DNA of 64,000 bases from the NCBI GenBank assembly GCA_021018995.1, contig CM037585.1:125330831-125394830 (forward strand), given 5' to 3'. Under the pieces are notes generated by a model. That model ran no database searches, had not been told where the DNA came from, and saw nothing but the letters and a program-made list of their open reading frames with translations. A program made the translations under genes and the position numbers. Source of the DNA: Chloranthus sessilifolius. Its lineage: Eukaryota; Streptophyta; Magnoliopsida; Chloranthales; Chloranthaceae. Of this stretch, positions 22,654-35,322 are shown one piece after another (positions within the stretch are counted from its first letter, which is position 1; every line of letters starts with the position of its first letter).

Positions 22654-24100
22654 CTCTCTCAATGAAGACCCACACAATAGCAACCCCTTCCATCTTGTTC
22701 TTTCCACTAAAATCGATAACAACTACATACCTTGAACCAGCCGCCTACCCTCATCTCTCACTATCAATATGCCATCATCGAATCCTTGTTTCATCATCCT
22801 CCGCTCCACACATCGTCGGCTCTATGTAGTACCGCGACGAGTATTGCGTACGACTTAAAGAAATCCATTGCTGATCGAACCGTAGAGAGACAAAGAAGAG
22901 GCCATGAAAATAAACAAGAGTTGAAAGTACACTTTTCGCCTTGTCGCCATCAACTCGGACCACACCGAACCCACACGGATGCGCCAACGAGGTGGGTTCC
23001 CTCTTATCTTCTTCAATCTATTTATTACACATTTAAACATAGTTAATGTGTTTAAATTACAAATATTAAAAATGCTAAGGAGCCGCTTTCACACACTTTT
23101 AGAGAACTTGTTTTGTTTAACTTTAATCCTCATCATTTCAAGTGTTAAATATATTAACTTGTTAGATGAAATTAGTTGCATAAGTATGCTAAATATATAC
23201 CTGGATTATTACATGTGTAGCGACTCATTTTATATTTAGTTCAATGAAATAGATGGTGAGTTGGGAGAAATCACTGATATCGTGAAAAAGACTTTCTCTG
23301 TATAAAAGGCATCAGTATGAGAATAAGCTTTGAATACTAGAATTCAATCTAATGAAGTTAATAGAGAAAGTTCTTATTTGAAATTTTCGATCCCATACAA
23401 ATTAGTTACCAATTAATTCTTTCATTTTAGAAAAAGTATTCCTTAATAGAAATATGTAAATTTGACGATTGACTAACTTGACAACAAATCTCTTAGTTCA
23501 ATAAAATGAGCCCAAGGTCTAGTGGAATAAAATGGGCCCAAGGCCTTGTGCAATAAAATGGGTATCAGGCCCTTTATTTTCGATCTAAATTGAATTCGGG
23601 CGCTTTGATTTCAAGCCATGTCCCTAGCTCTTTTATCAAGTTGAGTTTGGCCCAAGGTCCCCTATGTTCTGAGTTGGGCCCAAGATCCCTCTCTCCTATG
23701 CAACTAGCCCAACTCCTTTTAGTCACTCGTATGTATATTTTAACTTATATGTATGTGCGGGCTAAAGGCCCTTTAATAAGCTTTGCTAGGATTCGAGTCC
23801 ACATAACCCACATGCGACCCACATGTAAAACTCATGTGCCATATATAACTTGTGTGTCACGTGGACTCATATGATCCGTATATAATGTGGGTCACAAAAC
23901 TTAGGATTCACAAGCAAACATAGGACCTTTGGAATATTTTCATTGGAATTGGCGTACGATCCTGACATAAAAAGTTTAAGTTTATTAAATATTACAGTTA
24001 CCCAAAATCTAAAATCGTCGAAAAATAAATGGGTCCGCCCATATGGGCCTTTTCCTGTTCATGGACCATTACTGGGCTTAGATACCTTAAGTAACTAAAC
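22651..24100. other. Unassigned intergenic DNA
   Basis: The open frames 22,732-23,046 and 23,590-23,874 have no domain I recognise. 23,500-23,720 contains several imperfect GGGCCCAAGGTCC / AATAAAATGGGC repeats. Confidence 0.4.
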
Positions 24101-26177
24101 GAGCATTTTGAGAAACCAAGGTCCAACCTCTAGGATAGGCCCAACCCACCTTTTAAGATTAGAAGAATCTCTTACATAGATCTTAAAATCACGCCAAAAT
24201 AGTATACACCACTCGATGATCATATGATGGGATGATCTTGATCAGGAATGAGTGACCATTCAGATAATGGTCTAAATGACCAAATCGATATTAAAAATAA
24301 TGAGAAAATGGAATACCCATTACATTGATGACATTGGTAGGATTAAGTTATTCTAAATTCGATCACCTTCACCTTAAAATGCGTGTATCGAATATTCGAT
24401 AGTTTATAAGTGATTCAGGCATACCGAGACCAAATCTTATCGAAATCACGTAAATGACTCATCAGGTTGATCTAATGAGAACGGTCTATCATCATGCTAT
24501 GACACACATTATAGGGTCATGTATCGATTTACACGTGATATTTTGTATCTTTCTCTCTTTTAGCAAAAAGTTGAGTATACATATAAGACTCTAAATCACT
24601 TTCTTACTTAGTTAAGACTTTAGGTCTGTATCTAACATTACAAGTCAAAGTTTGACTTATGCTATAACTTGTGATTGACTTAAGATCAGTTCATTAAACA
24701 CTCCTTATGATTTATTTGGTTGGTTGGATCATTGTTTGAAATATTATGAGAAATATTAGCTTCCTTATAGTTATATGTTTTCTTATTATATGCTTCATGT
24801 GCATTGTGTGATATTCATCACTTAAAAGTACATTAGGGCATATGTATGTTAAGAAAAAAAAATAAGGTACGACACACAACTTTTAAGCCTTCATCACGGT
24901 GGGGTTTCTTTCACGGTCACATGGAACTTGAAACATAGGCATCCATATATGGATGCAACACCTCTATGGGAGTATGAGCTATCACATGAAGTGCATCCAG
25001 GTTACTACGAAACCCATCCCTTGGAAAGTGTATTTTGTAAAGCCTATCGCACCGTGACCCATTCTAATTAAATTTAAGAAAAGATAGAATGTGAATATGT
25101 TAAGCTACGAGATGTTAAGAAAGTGGGGACTTAAGCCTACACAAATATGAAATCGAGGAGGGGACCTAAGCCCAGAACCGAATAATGTTATGATATGTTA
25201 AGATACGTTGTGAAAGCCTGCTAAATATGAATTAAGTTTCTACACGTGTCATATTTTGCGTGTTACAGCAAGATTCAACGTCTACAGCCAAGACGAGGCT
25301 TAAGGACAATATGATACGACAATGTCTCGACGTAAGGGGACACTGATTTTTATGCGCGTAACCTCATCGGGTTAGATGGTGATTTATATTGTAATATGGA
25401 GGTTAGGTGATTATCTACATGTGGACCTCGCATGGTAGGCTCGAGCAGTGATCCTGACACAGATCGTTTAAACAAGATATGTAAGATACGAAATACATTG
25501 TGTAGGCGTATGAAGTAATAATAAGACTTCTGATATGTCATGTAAGTTAAGTTGACAAGACAAGTAAGAAAAGTATTAAACATTAGAAGCATTATAAGTA
25601 TTGAAATCTATTACGTCCTTTTAGCTTTATAGTTATTTAATATTTATGAGAACTTTTATTATGCTGCTTATATGAAATTCTTGGAGGATTCACTTTCACT
25701 CACGAAGTTGCACTCACGATCACTTAGGTAGATTGTGGTGGATCAGTTATGCAACCCACTGAGTTTACGTGACTGAGTAAACTCACCCCCCTCCCAAAAA
25801 CTAACAGTTGCAGGTGAAGATATAGATTACACTATCCAGTGGACTTGATGCACTGGTAGACTATGCAGTTTATGAGTATGATGACGTGGAGGACCAGTTA
25901 GACGATACTATGTATATATTAAATATTTGAAAAGACTTTCTAGTAGTTGATCGTACTTTTATTTCTGGTCATTTAGTGTTATAGACTTCAAATTCAATGT
26001 AAATTTAATGATGAAAATTTTGATACGAGAAGAAGATCAAAGTTCACGATTTTTGGGAGCCTGTTTTATGTAAAATCTAGTAAGATATGTATGTCCGTTT
26101 ATCGCCTTAACAAGCGTGCGGTGTCATAAAACGAAATTCTAGACCTTTGAGATTAGCTAGGATTCTGGGTCGTGACA
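24100..26177 (-). mobile_element. Gypsy-type LTR or LTR fragment; left end unresolved
   Basis: On - the sequence begins TGTCACGACCCAGAATCC at 26177, a common start of plant Ty3/gypsy LTRs. It continues through a GGGAGGGGGGTGAGTTTACT stretch near 25,790 that is typical of those LTRs. No matching second LTR or TSD was found, and the left boundary near 24.1 kb is only a guess. Confidence 0.5.
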
Positions 26178-26179
26178 TT

Positions 26180-26760
26180 TTCTATTCGGTTCAGCTGAAT
26201 AACAACCGAACTGAAATGAATGGGTTCAGTTTCCATGCAATTTTTTTAAAAAAGATTTGCACCAAAAATTGAATTGAAACCCGAAAATTCCAGGTTCTTT
26301 CGATTTGGTTTTTATTTTGATTTAGTTTATTATTATTAGAGTTAGTCTACAACATGGATCAAAAATTCGTTCGATATCCATACGTATCGGTATCAGTGGT
26401 TTATATGGTATATATCGGACGATACATTCAATGTATCATCCGATACAGTCCAATACTGATACGTATCGGTTTTAGGCTCAGATGATACGTATCGGTTTTC
26501 CGGCATTTTGATCCATGGTCTATAATGGTTGTCCACTCATCACTCATGATGAGTGGACAACTATTATAGACTAACTCTAATTATTTTTATTTTTTAATAT
26601 ATTTTCCAATATTTTTTTCTGATTTATCGGGTTTTTCTCATTGTAGCTCTCCGGTTTTCGGTTTTTATTACCTAAAACCGAAGCCAAAACGAGCGAAACT
26701 GATTTTGGTCCGAATCGGTTTTCGGGCCGGTTCGGTTCGCTTGGTTTCGGGTCGAAACTT
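26180..26760. repeat. AACCGAA-type imperfect simple-repeat element, split by nested insertions
   Basis: 26,180-26,334 and 26,582-26,760 are two halves rich in CCGAAC / GGTTCGG / TTTTCGG strings. The nested pair at 26,335-26,581 interrupts them. Similar DNA lies at 63,775-64,000. Confidence 0.55.
26335..26581. mobile_element. 74-bp near-perfect hairpin MITE, itself interrupted by a 168-bp MITE
   Basis: The outer element has inverted ends ATTAGAGTTAGTCTA (26335-26349) and TAGACTAACTCTAAT (26567-26581). Its right part is a hairpin with 24-nt arms, one mismatch and a 4-nt loop (26,518-26,569). The inner element (26350-26517) has ends CAACATGGATCAAAA and TTTTGATCCATG and is flanked by GTCTA at 26345-26349 and 26518-26522. 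Removing it restores a ~75-bp hairpin. Confidence 0.75.
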
Positions 26761-26834
26761 GCAGTCGTCGTGAGAGAGTCACCAAGTTTACCTAAATAAC
26801 CAAAAAATTTGACCCGAACTTCTCTTCCTAATTC

Positions 26835-26842
26835 CTATATAG
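26835..26842 (+). promoter_or_regulatory. Putative TATA box
   Basis: CTATATAGG lies about 45-50 bp upstream of the ATG at 26886, in unique-looking sequence just past the nested repeat block. Spacing fits a plant core promoter for the short exon that follows. Confidence 0.35.
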
Positions 26843-26885
26843 GAAAACAGGAGAGAGGGGTTAAGAACAACGATTGGGGACCGAC

Positions 26886-26900
26886 ATGGAAGACTACGAG
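26886..26900 (+). CDS. Possible first coding exon (MEDYE) of a + strand host gene
   Basis: ATGGAAGACTACGAG is followed by a GT donor (GTGTGTTTCTTTTG) and preceded by a TATA-like element. The phase (0) would suit the phase-0 exons at 41,390 and 48,511. No intermediate exon was found, so the link is speculative and the exon itself is unproven. Confidence 0.25.
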
Positions 26901-28094
26901 GTGTGTTTCTTTTGCCTTCTCCAATCTTTAACTGGTTTCGCATCTATTTACCCTCTGCTTATCATTCATGCCCAGAAATTTAAATTTTCTTTTGGTTCAT
27001 CATTTTCTTCACACAATCAGCTCTATTATCATTCAAATTCTAATACCCACTTTGTGTAATTAAATAAAATTCCATTAAGAGAAAAGAAAGAGCTGTTTGA
27101 ATGATCTAAATTTGAGAATTTCTTCTAAAAAATGCAGATATGGCAAAATAACGGGCAATTTCCCCAATGGGGAACGCTCAACTGTTAGAACAGTGGAATT
27201 ATTTCTAAATCATAATAAGCTTTTTTAGTAAAGCACAACCCATGAAGATTTTCCCATATAAAAAATTCGTACACCGGATGAATTTAGGTGTTTGTGAATC
27301 TAACATCATCAATTTCGAGATTGAACAGTGTTAGATACATCAACTTTTTGTGGCGTCACGTCAATGATCAGCTTCAGAGGAAAAGGAGATCTTGTCATAT
27401 GCAATCGCATAAGTGATTATGCAATCACTTATGCCATGGAATATATATTAATCGCAATTTAAAAAGTAGGTAAATTTACCTTAATAACTCTCTTTCTGAA
27501 AATAATGTCAATTTTATACCCATTTCAAACATTTTACCAGAGAGGGAAGTTTTATAAAATATCTACCTAAACGGGTATCCATCGTAAGTAGCAAATGACC
27601 AGATTACTCCTATATTAAAGGCTTAATAAGATGTAAATCATGGGCAAATATATAATTTTATAATAGGAGGTATGTTTTTGAGGTACCTTTTTCAGTAATT
27701 TTTTTTGATAAAACCGTATATAGTTATTATCTTTAAAATGATATGAAATGATTATTATTTTGTATATTGGTTCCCTATTTTGTCAAGTGCCCTAAAAAGT
27801 ATGCCCTCACTGCATCACATACTAAAGTATGCCATGGCTTACTCAATTTTATTATTTATTTTTTAAATTTCCAGATAGCTCATCTCCAAAATAAAAATAA
27901 TGGCTATTCAAGTCTCTCTTTTGCTCTCTTCCATCTCTCTCTCTCTCTCTCTCTCTTATTTTCTTCAAATGTTTCATCGGGTCAATTAATCAACTATATT
28001 TAAGTATCAAATTCAATGAAGTATATGATTTTTTTTAAATATCAACAATAAAGAAATTCAAAATCAAGAATGAAAAATTTGTTTCACCTTTTTT
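26901..28094. other. AT-rich DNA, possibly intronic
   Basis: Nothing coding recognised. A (CT)n tract of about 23 bp lies at 27,934-27,956. Confidence 0.4.
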
Positions 28095-28170
28095 TTTTGA
28101 TAACCTGGGTATCCGAGCCTTTTAGAGCACCCGCCTAATCTGAGGGGCACCCCAAGTTAGCACATGCTGG
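28095..28170 (-). mobile_element. 5'-truncated SINE fragment
   Basis: On - it contains GGGTGCTCTAAAAGGCTCGG and ATACCCAGGTTATC, matching the 3' part of the SINE at 11,747-11,941, followed by an A-rich tail. Confidence 0.6.
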
Positions 28171-28184
28171 GTCACCTTTTGTAA

Positions 28185-29061
28185 TATGAAGTTAAACATG
28201 TAACGGATTCTAATGATGAATAATATACTTTTGTATATATTTATACTCAAATAGAGATAGAACTCTAGTATCTTCCAGATTAGGACGCTCGTTTGTGGAT
28301 TCAAGGTGGAATCGCTACGTTCTCGCTAGGGCTATTGAATCGGAGCGATCCAACGGTTCATATAGAATCTAAGGTTTTGGGAATTTTGGAATGATCAAAT
28401 AAAACTGGGTAAAATGGGTTTGAGAGATCGGTAAGAAAATAGGGGAATAAAGGTAAAGAGAAGATTAAGATCTTGTGGGCATCACACCCTTGGCCTCACA
28501 CCAAACCCTCCCGGAAAAGAAGAATCACTCTCCTTGAAAGCTAATCTCAAGCTTAAAGCAAATAGCCCTTTTCATTAATAATCAATCAATCTATAAATGT
28601 GTTTACAAAGGCCTTTATATTGGCAATCAACCTTTAATTCAAAATTAAAGAGTCCTAAAATAATAAAATACTAAAAATAGCAATTTTTGCCAAAACAAAA
28701 AAAAAATCCGTCGCTGGGCGGACGTGTTTCACGGACTTCTGTCCTGTCTCCACGGACGTCCGTTGCCTTCAATGCCCATCAAAACAGAGAGCCTCCATTT
28801 CTACGAATGTCTGTCCCATTTCACAAACGTCTTTCCTGAAGCCACCTTTGTCGATACAAAGCTGTGGTTACGGACGTCCGTGGACAGGGAGCCGTGGTTA
28901 CGGACGTCCGTCCTGTAGGTCACGGACGTCCGTCATGCATCGACGACTTTAGACCCTCTTCGAAGCTGTGACACTCTAGTTCTAGTTCCCTCCTCGTTCC
29001 CTTTGGCGCCGGTACATGATATGGTCCAAAGCCTATGTCCATGGTGTCGGCGTCCCCATCA
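28185..29061 (-). mobile_element. LTR related to the 34.3/37.3-kb gypsy LTRs, left end unresolved
   Basis: It shares an ordered set of landmarks with the LTRs at 34307-35314 and 37313-38320: ATAGAACTCTAG, GGCATCACACCCTTGGC, GAAGAATCACTC and the right end CGGCGTCCCCATCA. On - the order is U3, TATA-like ATATAAAGG (near 28,614), then U5. The U3 contains four copies of the palindrome ACGGACGTCCGT (28,752-28,763, 28,870-28,881, 28,900-28,911, 28,922-28,933) plus decayed copies. Confidence 0.7.
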
Positions 29062-29262
29062 GGTATGCTTCATAATCTCATCCCTCATAAAGGGGGGTGC
29101 ATAGTTTTTTCCAGGGACTATTCAGGTTTACCCATTATTCATAGTGGATCAGCTCCCATGGGTGATGTAACAATGCCAAATATCTTCCTTGTACCCGGAG
29201 CTTGTAAGAATTTGTTATATGTTTCTCAATTGTTACCCAATCATCAACTGCTTCTATTCTAA
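29062..29262 (+). pseudogene. Copia-like polyprotein fragment
   Basis: The translation around IIHSGSAPMGDVTMPN and GACKNLLYVSQLL resembles the protease-to-integrase junction of Ty1/copia polyproteins (xxLxNVLYVPxLxxNLLSVSQL). It is about 60 residues, with nothing on either side. It lies immediately beside the preceding LTR, which may have inserted into it. Confidence 0.45.
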
Positions 29263-29470
29263 CCGGATTCTTTAATTGTAAAAATTACTTGAATGGCAAG
29301 GAGTTGTAATGGAAAACAAAACACGGCCTCTAAAACTTGTCAAGATGATGATCTATTTCCTTGGCTCCTCCATAATATGGAGTCCATATTTTTTGAAATT
29401 TTAGTTTCCACCTGGAATCATAGGTTAGAATTTCACATTTTTTCAACTTCAAATAGATTTAACAAAAGAA

Positions 29471-29473
<3 letters not shown>

Positions 29474-29522
<49 letters not shown>
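29474..29522. repeat. (AT)n microsatellite
   Basis: About 49 bp of AT dinucleotide. Confidence 0.95.
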
Positions 29523-29528
<6 letters not shown>

Positions 29529-30004
29529 TTGCACACCAGTGGTTCTATCTCCTGGATTTAGCTTGGTGGAGAATTGAGCTTTTTTCGTCAAGTAAGACAA
29601 CTCGTGGTTTCTTTTAGAAGTGGTGCATTCTGATGTGCAAGATCCATTATTGATGACTCTTTATCACAAAATCAGTGCTTTATGATATTTGAAATCGCTC
29701 GTCCATTGAGGCTTTATTGAGATCTCAGTAACTATATACACGACAAAGGTTAGTTGAGAACTCCCGTAGGGCTTGACTTCAATTATGGTTTCTACTGTCT
29801 TTCTCATTCTATTCCTTGATGAAAAATAAGAGGGACTCAGATCCTCTCCTGGGTTCAAATCCTATCTCCGCAACATTTTTTTTTCTCTTCCAAAAATCAC
29901 ATTTTTAGGCTTGACTTTGTTACCTAGTAATTAATGACTAGTTTTGTTTTGGGATGGTAGGGAAAGAAGTTAGAGAACGATTACACTATCATGGTCAACA
30001 ATAC

Positions 30005-30100
30005 CGAATCATTTACCCTATTAATCACCATGGCTGGATAACGGGATCAAACTCGCATCTTCTCCCTGGCAGAGAGAAATTTTGCCATTCAACAATGCAT
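30005..30100 (-). mobile_element. Possible tRNA-derived SINE
   Basis: On -, TGTTGAATGGCAAAATTTC and GCGAGTTTGATCCCGTT are spaced like pol III boxes A and B. A similar box B (GGGTTCAAATCC) lies at 29,848 on +. No full-length second copy is seen here. Confidence 0.4.
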
Positions 30101-30340
30101 TTTTCCCATTCTTGTTACACATAAGTCCATATCTGTTGCGCGTCTGTATCTCATATGTGGAGGACCTGACACAATCTTTGGGAAGGCTCCAATCCTCCAG
30201 GGGAGGTGGGGTTGAAAATACTCATCTGTGTGTTACTCGAGCCTTTATCAGGAGATGCTAAGGACATAAACCGATCATTCTCGGGTGTACTAACTGGGAA
30301 AAACAAAGCAACTACAGATAATGAATCAAAGCCCAAGTAA

Positions 30341-32000
30341 CTATAAAAAATGTTTCAGAGAACCAGCGAATTTTTTGACGAAGAATAGGTGGAGGAAGGT
30401 TTTGGTAGATCCAAATTTACACTTGTCGGTAAGCTTTGGAAACCAAGGTTTACTGTAAAGAGCTCTTGGCCGAATGCTGACTCCATTTATAAGTTTTGTG
30501 AGACTATGGGGGAATGTTATGGTACTGTTGCAATGGATCACCATCATACTTTATTTGACTTCTTTAATCAAAATATGATCATAGTCTAGTTGCGAGACTG
30601 ATGACAGGTGTTCGGATTTCCCGTCAAAGTATTCAAATGAGCTCTCTTCGTTTTTGATTGAGGATGGTTCTTCGTTTCTAGCCTAGATAACGTTCCCACA
30701 ACTTATGCTGTTTAGTTATGAAGAAGGTAATCTTCGTGCTCTGGCATCGACTACAAGAGTTCTTGCAATTGATTATCCAACAAAGAATGCAACTCCTTTA
30801 CTGGAGTTCGAGTATGCGTTTTAGTTGATCTCGAGAAAATAACCTCAAGCACGTCTGGATCGGTATTGGTAACGCTAGATATAGGCAAAGAATAGTGTAT
30901 GGCTTGCTACACAATTTCTATTCTTACTGTCATAATAAGGCCATGGCATGGGCATATGCAAATTCAAAGAAGACATTAACCCTAGGTGATTATCTGACCA
31001 TGGAACCTCATCAAGAATAGAGAGCCAAAGATCTGCCTCAGCCTGTTCGTGTTGATGGAACCAAATCGTTTCATGATGTCGGAGCCAGGAACCCTGTTGT
31101 TGATGACGATGAAAACTGTTCATATAGATAAGACCACCATGTTGGATGCGAGGATGGAAGATAGAGAGGTGCAATCTCTGACTGAATACATTGGTGCAAT
31201 TGGGATAGCTTGCCGTCATCTTTCTCAGGTCGTCCTCTACGTATTGGAACCTGCAAATAGGGTGATGTGGGAGCCGGTGGTGGAAAGATTTGAAAGAAGA
31301 CTTGCCACCTGGAAAAGTAATCTCCTATTGGTAGTCAAAGTTCAAATGTCCGGTGGCGGTCCTAGAGAGGTTGGAGCAGATTGGAAGGACCTTCCTTTGG
31401 GAAGGTAGAGATGATAGTCGGACGTTCCACTTGGTCAATTGGAAGGTGACAATTGCCGAAAAACAAGAGGTATTGGAATAAGGAGTACTAAAGGTATTAG
31501 CCGCGCTTTGTTAAATAAATAATTAGGGAGAGTTGGAGAAGGGCAAAGTATGGGTGGATGGCGGGATGGGAAGGCTTCGACTTGGTAGAGAGAGTATGTT
31601 CGGTAAAGGAAAGCTTTCTGCAAAATGTCAAGTTCGAAGGGGGAGATGGGTACAATTCGATTTTGGAATGATTTATGGCTGACGGACTAGCCTTTGTATA
31701 TCAGATTTAATGATATCTATGAAATTGCAGTTGATAAAGGAGTGCGAATTCAAGATATGGTCTCTAGCAGTAGCAGGGAAAGAGTATGGGATATTAGATT
31801 GAGAAGAAACCTTAGAGATGAGGAAATGGTTTGTATGACAGACTTAATTACTCAGATGTGTGATGCTACCCTCAATCCGAGCGGGGTAGATAAGAAGGTT
31901 TGGGTTATGGATAATAAAGGAGTGTTTACGGCTAAGTCTTCCTACAATACTTTGACATCTTGGTTGTATAGCTTCCCTAAAAAATTGTCCAAACTTCCGT
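30341..32000 (+). mobile_element. Internally deleted L1-type LINE fragment
   Basis: 30,389-30,590 (FTLVGKLWKPRFT ... DHHHTLFDFFNQ) and 30,690-31,000 (EEGNLRALA; QRIVYGLLHNFYSYC) match the DUF4283/zinc-knuckle ORF1 of plant L1 elements. 31,300-31,990 matches the late part of ORF2: RLEQIGRTFLWEG, FHLVNWK, IRFWNDLWL, the MYIRFNDIYE ... VWDIRLRRNL segment, and KVWVMDNKGVFTAKSSYN of the zf-RVT region. The endonuclease and most of the reverse transcriptase are missing, and stops and frameshifts are common. It differs in sequence from the 15.4-21.3-kb LINE. Confidence 0.72.
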
Positions 32001-32985
32001 ACATGATGATGGTTCTGATTGCAATTCCACCTATATCTCTTCAGACTCTAATATGGAGATCCTCTCAAATCCTGATTGTGATGATGAAGTGAAGATTAAG
32101 TCAGATTAACAAATGAACAAAAACGGTTATAGAAGTCGATGTGATTGCTCACTTCTGACCACACCAATTGGTACCCACAGAAGTGCCAAAAATGCACAAT
32201 CGGTTATGAATCCTCTCCTTGGTATCCAATGATTAGGAATCTCACGGAATGAAGTCTCTTCAATGACCACTCTGGTAAGAGACTTAGCAGACTTAAGAAA
32301 CAACATCAACCGAAATTCATAGCTCTATTAGAACCTATGGGAAGATCTAGCAATGGCTTTTCTAGGGTATGTTAGTGGCTCAAACCTTCTGCTTTCTTTT
32401 CCAATACTCATGGTGATAATCTAGGTCTCATCTGGTTTCATCATCGAGATATGATTAAACTAGTTTAGTCATACGGATAATACCTATTTTTTGTAAACAT
32501 TTGAGATTCGACAATGATAAAAATGGTGGTGGTTTGTGGGGCTTGTTCCCATATTATCCACAGATTCCTACACTCTGTAATCCTTTTTTGGATTCAATGT
32601 TCTGACATTAGAGCTGCTCTTGGTGACCTCAATGCTTCAACTATTCCCTTTGAAATTTTTTGGGGGGAATCCCCGAAAGAATTATTCGATGAAGGAAACC
32701 TCCTAAAACCTTAGTTATCAACATTCTTGCCAGTTCATCTGTAATTAAAACTTCAACACAGTTACCAATATCCAGATACCCAATATCCAAATTATGGCTG
32801 TTGTGTGATCAGTAGCTCATTTATCTCTCATCCAATCCTCACTAAACCGCCACCATTGGATTCATTATGAAACAAACAGCCAACTCTTTTATGTTTTATA
32901 ACATTCGATTCATCAGATCAATTGTTATGCCCAGAGAACTGTGAATCGACCGTTTTTTTATGAATGACAAAAATCTCAAAAAAGG
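32001..32985. other. Unassigned DNA
   Basis: The frame at 32,600-32,714 (ALGDLNASTIPFEIFWGE) looks protein-like but I do not recognise it. Nothing else stands out. Confidence 0.3.
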
Positions 32986-32989
32986 CACT

Positions 32990-33305
32990 AAAGATCATCA
33001 TCAACTCCACTCATTTCTTTCATGTCCCTTCTCACTGCTTCTTTGCAGATCTTCATTGATCTTCATCTTCTCCTACTTCCAAGTGCTTGTAGCATCTCAA
33101 CCATTCCTACAGGATATGTTTCTGGCCTCCAATGGACATGCCATAAGTTTTCCTTTAGAAGTGTCACTTTCAAATTTCCTCTTATGCACTCGTTTCAAAT
33201 TTTACCCTTTCTTGTGACTCCACAGATCCATATTATCATATGCATCTCAACCACATGTATGGTTATCTTCTTATCGCTTTTTCGTAACCCAACATTCTGC
33301 ACCAG
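32990..33305 (-). mobile_element. RTE-type LINE, 5'-truncated 3' end
   Basis: Aligns with the inferred RTE 3' ends at 41,826-42,425 and 58,352-58,625 (shared TTTCATGTCCCTTCTCACTG, TTCTGGCCTCC, AAATTTCCTCTTATG). A short CATCATCA tail is on the + left side. On - the segment corresponds to the C-terminal part of the RTE polyprotein. Confidence 0.7.
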
Positions 33306-34306
33306 ATAATATGGCAGGTCTAACTGTTGTGTTATAAAATCATCCCTCCAATTTAAGTGAAACAAAGTAAAACATCACAAATATAAGGGTCGGGGTTGCA
33401 AGAATCAAACTCCCAACGTCTTGCACCGAAAGCGAGAATCATACGAGAAAAAGGCACTGATGATGAAAACCAAGAAATCCAGAAAAAATACTAAAAGAAT
33501 AGGGAAAAATGAGAGCTACCAAAATATGTCCATCAACCATACTGGTCAATTGGTAACCTAGGGCTGATGTCAGCAGAGATCAGTACTCAACAAAGGGAAA
33601 TCTACGTGTGGTTCCCCTGACCAAGAGGCTCTGATACCAAGTTATATTTGGTGATCAGATTAGGGTTTAGTAGGTGAGATCATTACTGGATTGAATGAAG
33701 TGAGAAGGTTGTAGAAAAAGACGATGTGAAACGGAAATTTGGGTAATGAGAGGAATGGTCTCATACCCTTTGTCATTGATAATTATATTCTAGGGATTGC
33801 AATATTACAAGTGTACCATTAGTGAGATACAATTTGAAACACTAATACATAAAGTTATCCAAAGATGAATGAAAAGGGAGAACTCACACAACATAAGGAT
33901 GCCATTGACATGCTACAGAAGTGGGACACATCCTAGTAAATCCGCAGGTGCTCTTTCTGAAAGAAACAAGCAATTAAGACAGTGTTGAAGGATCTGGTTA
34001 TCCCACGAGATATAGAAGCTAGGTTGGGAGTTACTGTACTACATTTACCAGTTTGAATATTTACGACTGCAGTAAATCAGGTGTGCCAGTTCATGCATCT
34101 CACTGGGAAGCAAGGATACAAACAAAGCTGTAGATGAGGATGGAAATTGATGATAGATTGATACATAGGTATAGCTCTGATGATGGGAGAAGGGCTGCAG
34201 ATCAGATAAGTAGTTACTACTGACTAAACTGCAGGATTTTCATTTTCCTTGGAAGCAGTGTGATTTCTTGGTGCAATAAGGAGCATAGGGTAGCAGCTAG
34301 ATAGAA
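33306..34306. other. Retrotransposon remnant with a tRNA-Met PBS; otherwise unassigned
   Basis: 33627-33639 is GGCTCTGATACCA, which on - is a TGGTATCAGAGCC primer-binding site. The DNA to its right (33,645 on) is therefore probably the remnant of a 5' LTR of a - strand element. No partner LTR was found. Confidence 0.4.
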
Positions 34307-35314
34307 TGACGTAGGGCGGTACCCTAAACTACGTGAATGCAATGATTGATTTTTCCGAAATTAAATGAAATTAAATTAAACAATAAAACCTTCAAAATAT
34401 AACGAATACCTCAGGTTTTCATAGTATTCCATGGGAGGATCACGTATAATTCAGGTAGGGTTCAATCCGGGCGATAGATCCATTAGGTTGCGGCGTGGAT
34501 CGTTCCTAGAGATAGAACTCTAGATTTCCAGATTAAGGCGCTCACAATGCAATGATGGAATCTCTGGTTTTGGGATATTTTGATATGGTTTGGGCTTAGC
34601 AGTCTGATGGAGGCTACGGTTGATGAATCAGATCGATTCAATGGTTTAGGGAAAAACTAGGGTTTAGGATTTTCTAAGGCTGATGATCGATTTAGGTTGT
34701 AGGATCACACAAGCAAAGATAATAAGAGATAGATAGGTAGATAGAAGATAGATTTGCAGGCATCACACCCTTGGCTTCGCACCAAACCCTTCTCGGGAAG
34801 AAGAATCACTCTTCGAAGAAACTCATCTCAAGTCTCAAAGCAAAACCCTCATTCATTCAATAATCAATAATTAATTGCATTGTTCACTTAAGGACCTTAT
34901 ATAGGAGTCCTTTCAAATAAAGAAAACCATAAAACAAATAATAAATAAAAGACAAATAAACCCTTAAAACAAAATTCGAAACTAAACTTCTAAAACAACT
35001 AAAACAACTTGGCGCGATTTCGATCAATCGAAATTGAAATTCGTTCGATCGAAATTCCCATGTTCATAAAATATTGCTGTTGACATTCGATCGATCAAAA
35101 TTTTTGATCGAACGATTATGTAATTCGATCGATCGAAATATCACTCCAGAACTTGTGTTTCTGTCGACTAAATTCGATCGATCGAAATTTCAGAGTTCCT
35201 TCAGTTTTTATTTTTACTTCTTTCACCTATTTCTGATTTCCCTTCCGCTTCTTCCGATGTCGGTATACGCGAAAAGGTCCATATCCAATGTCTACGATGT
35301 TGACATCCCCATCA
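34307..35314 (-). repeat. Gypsy 3' LTR
   Basis: TATA box on - (CCTATATAAGGTCC, near 34,885-34,898). Upstream of it, in U3 (35,015-35,192), are repeated TTCGATCGATCGAA palindromes and half-sites. Confidence 0.92.
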
Positions 35315-35322
35315 ATTATTCC

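Noticed and set aside
22732..23046. 104-codon frame as a host exon
   Set aside because: No domain, no convincing splice sites, and overlapping frames on - are equally long.
28724..28918. 64-codon frame with repeated RTSVD text
   Set aside because: Produced by the ACGGACGTCCGT palindrome array in the LTR U3.
30875..31219. 114-codon frame on -
   Set aside because: It overlaps the + strand L1 fragment whose ORF1/ORF2 text is recognisable; antisense shadow.
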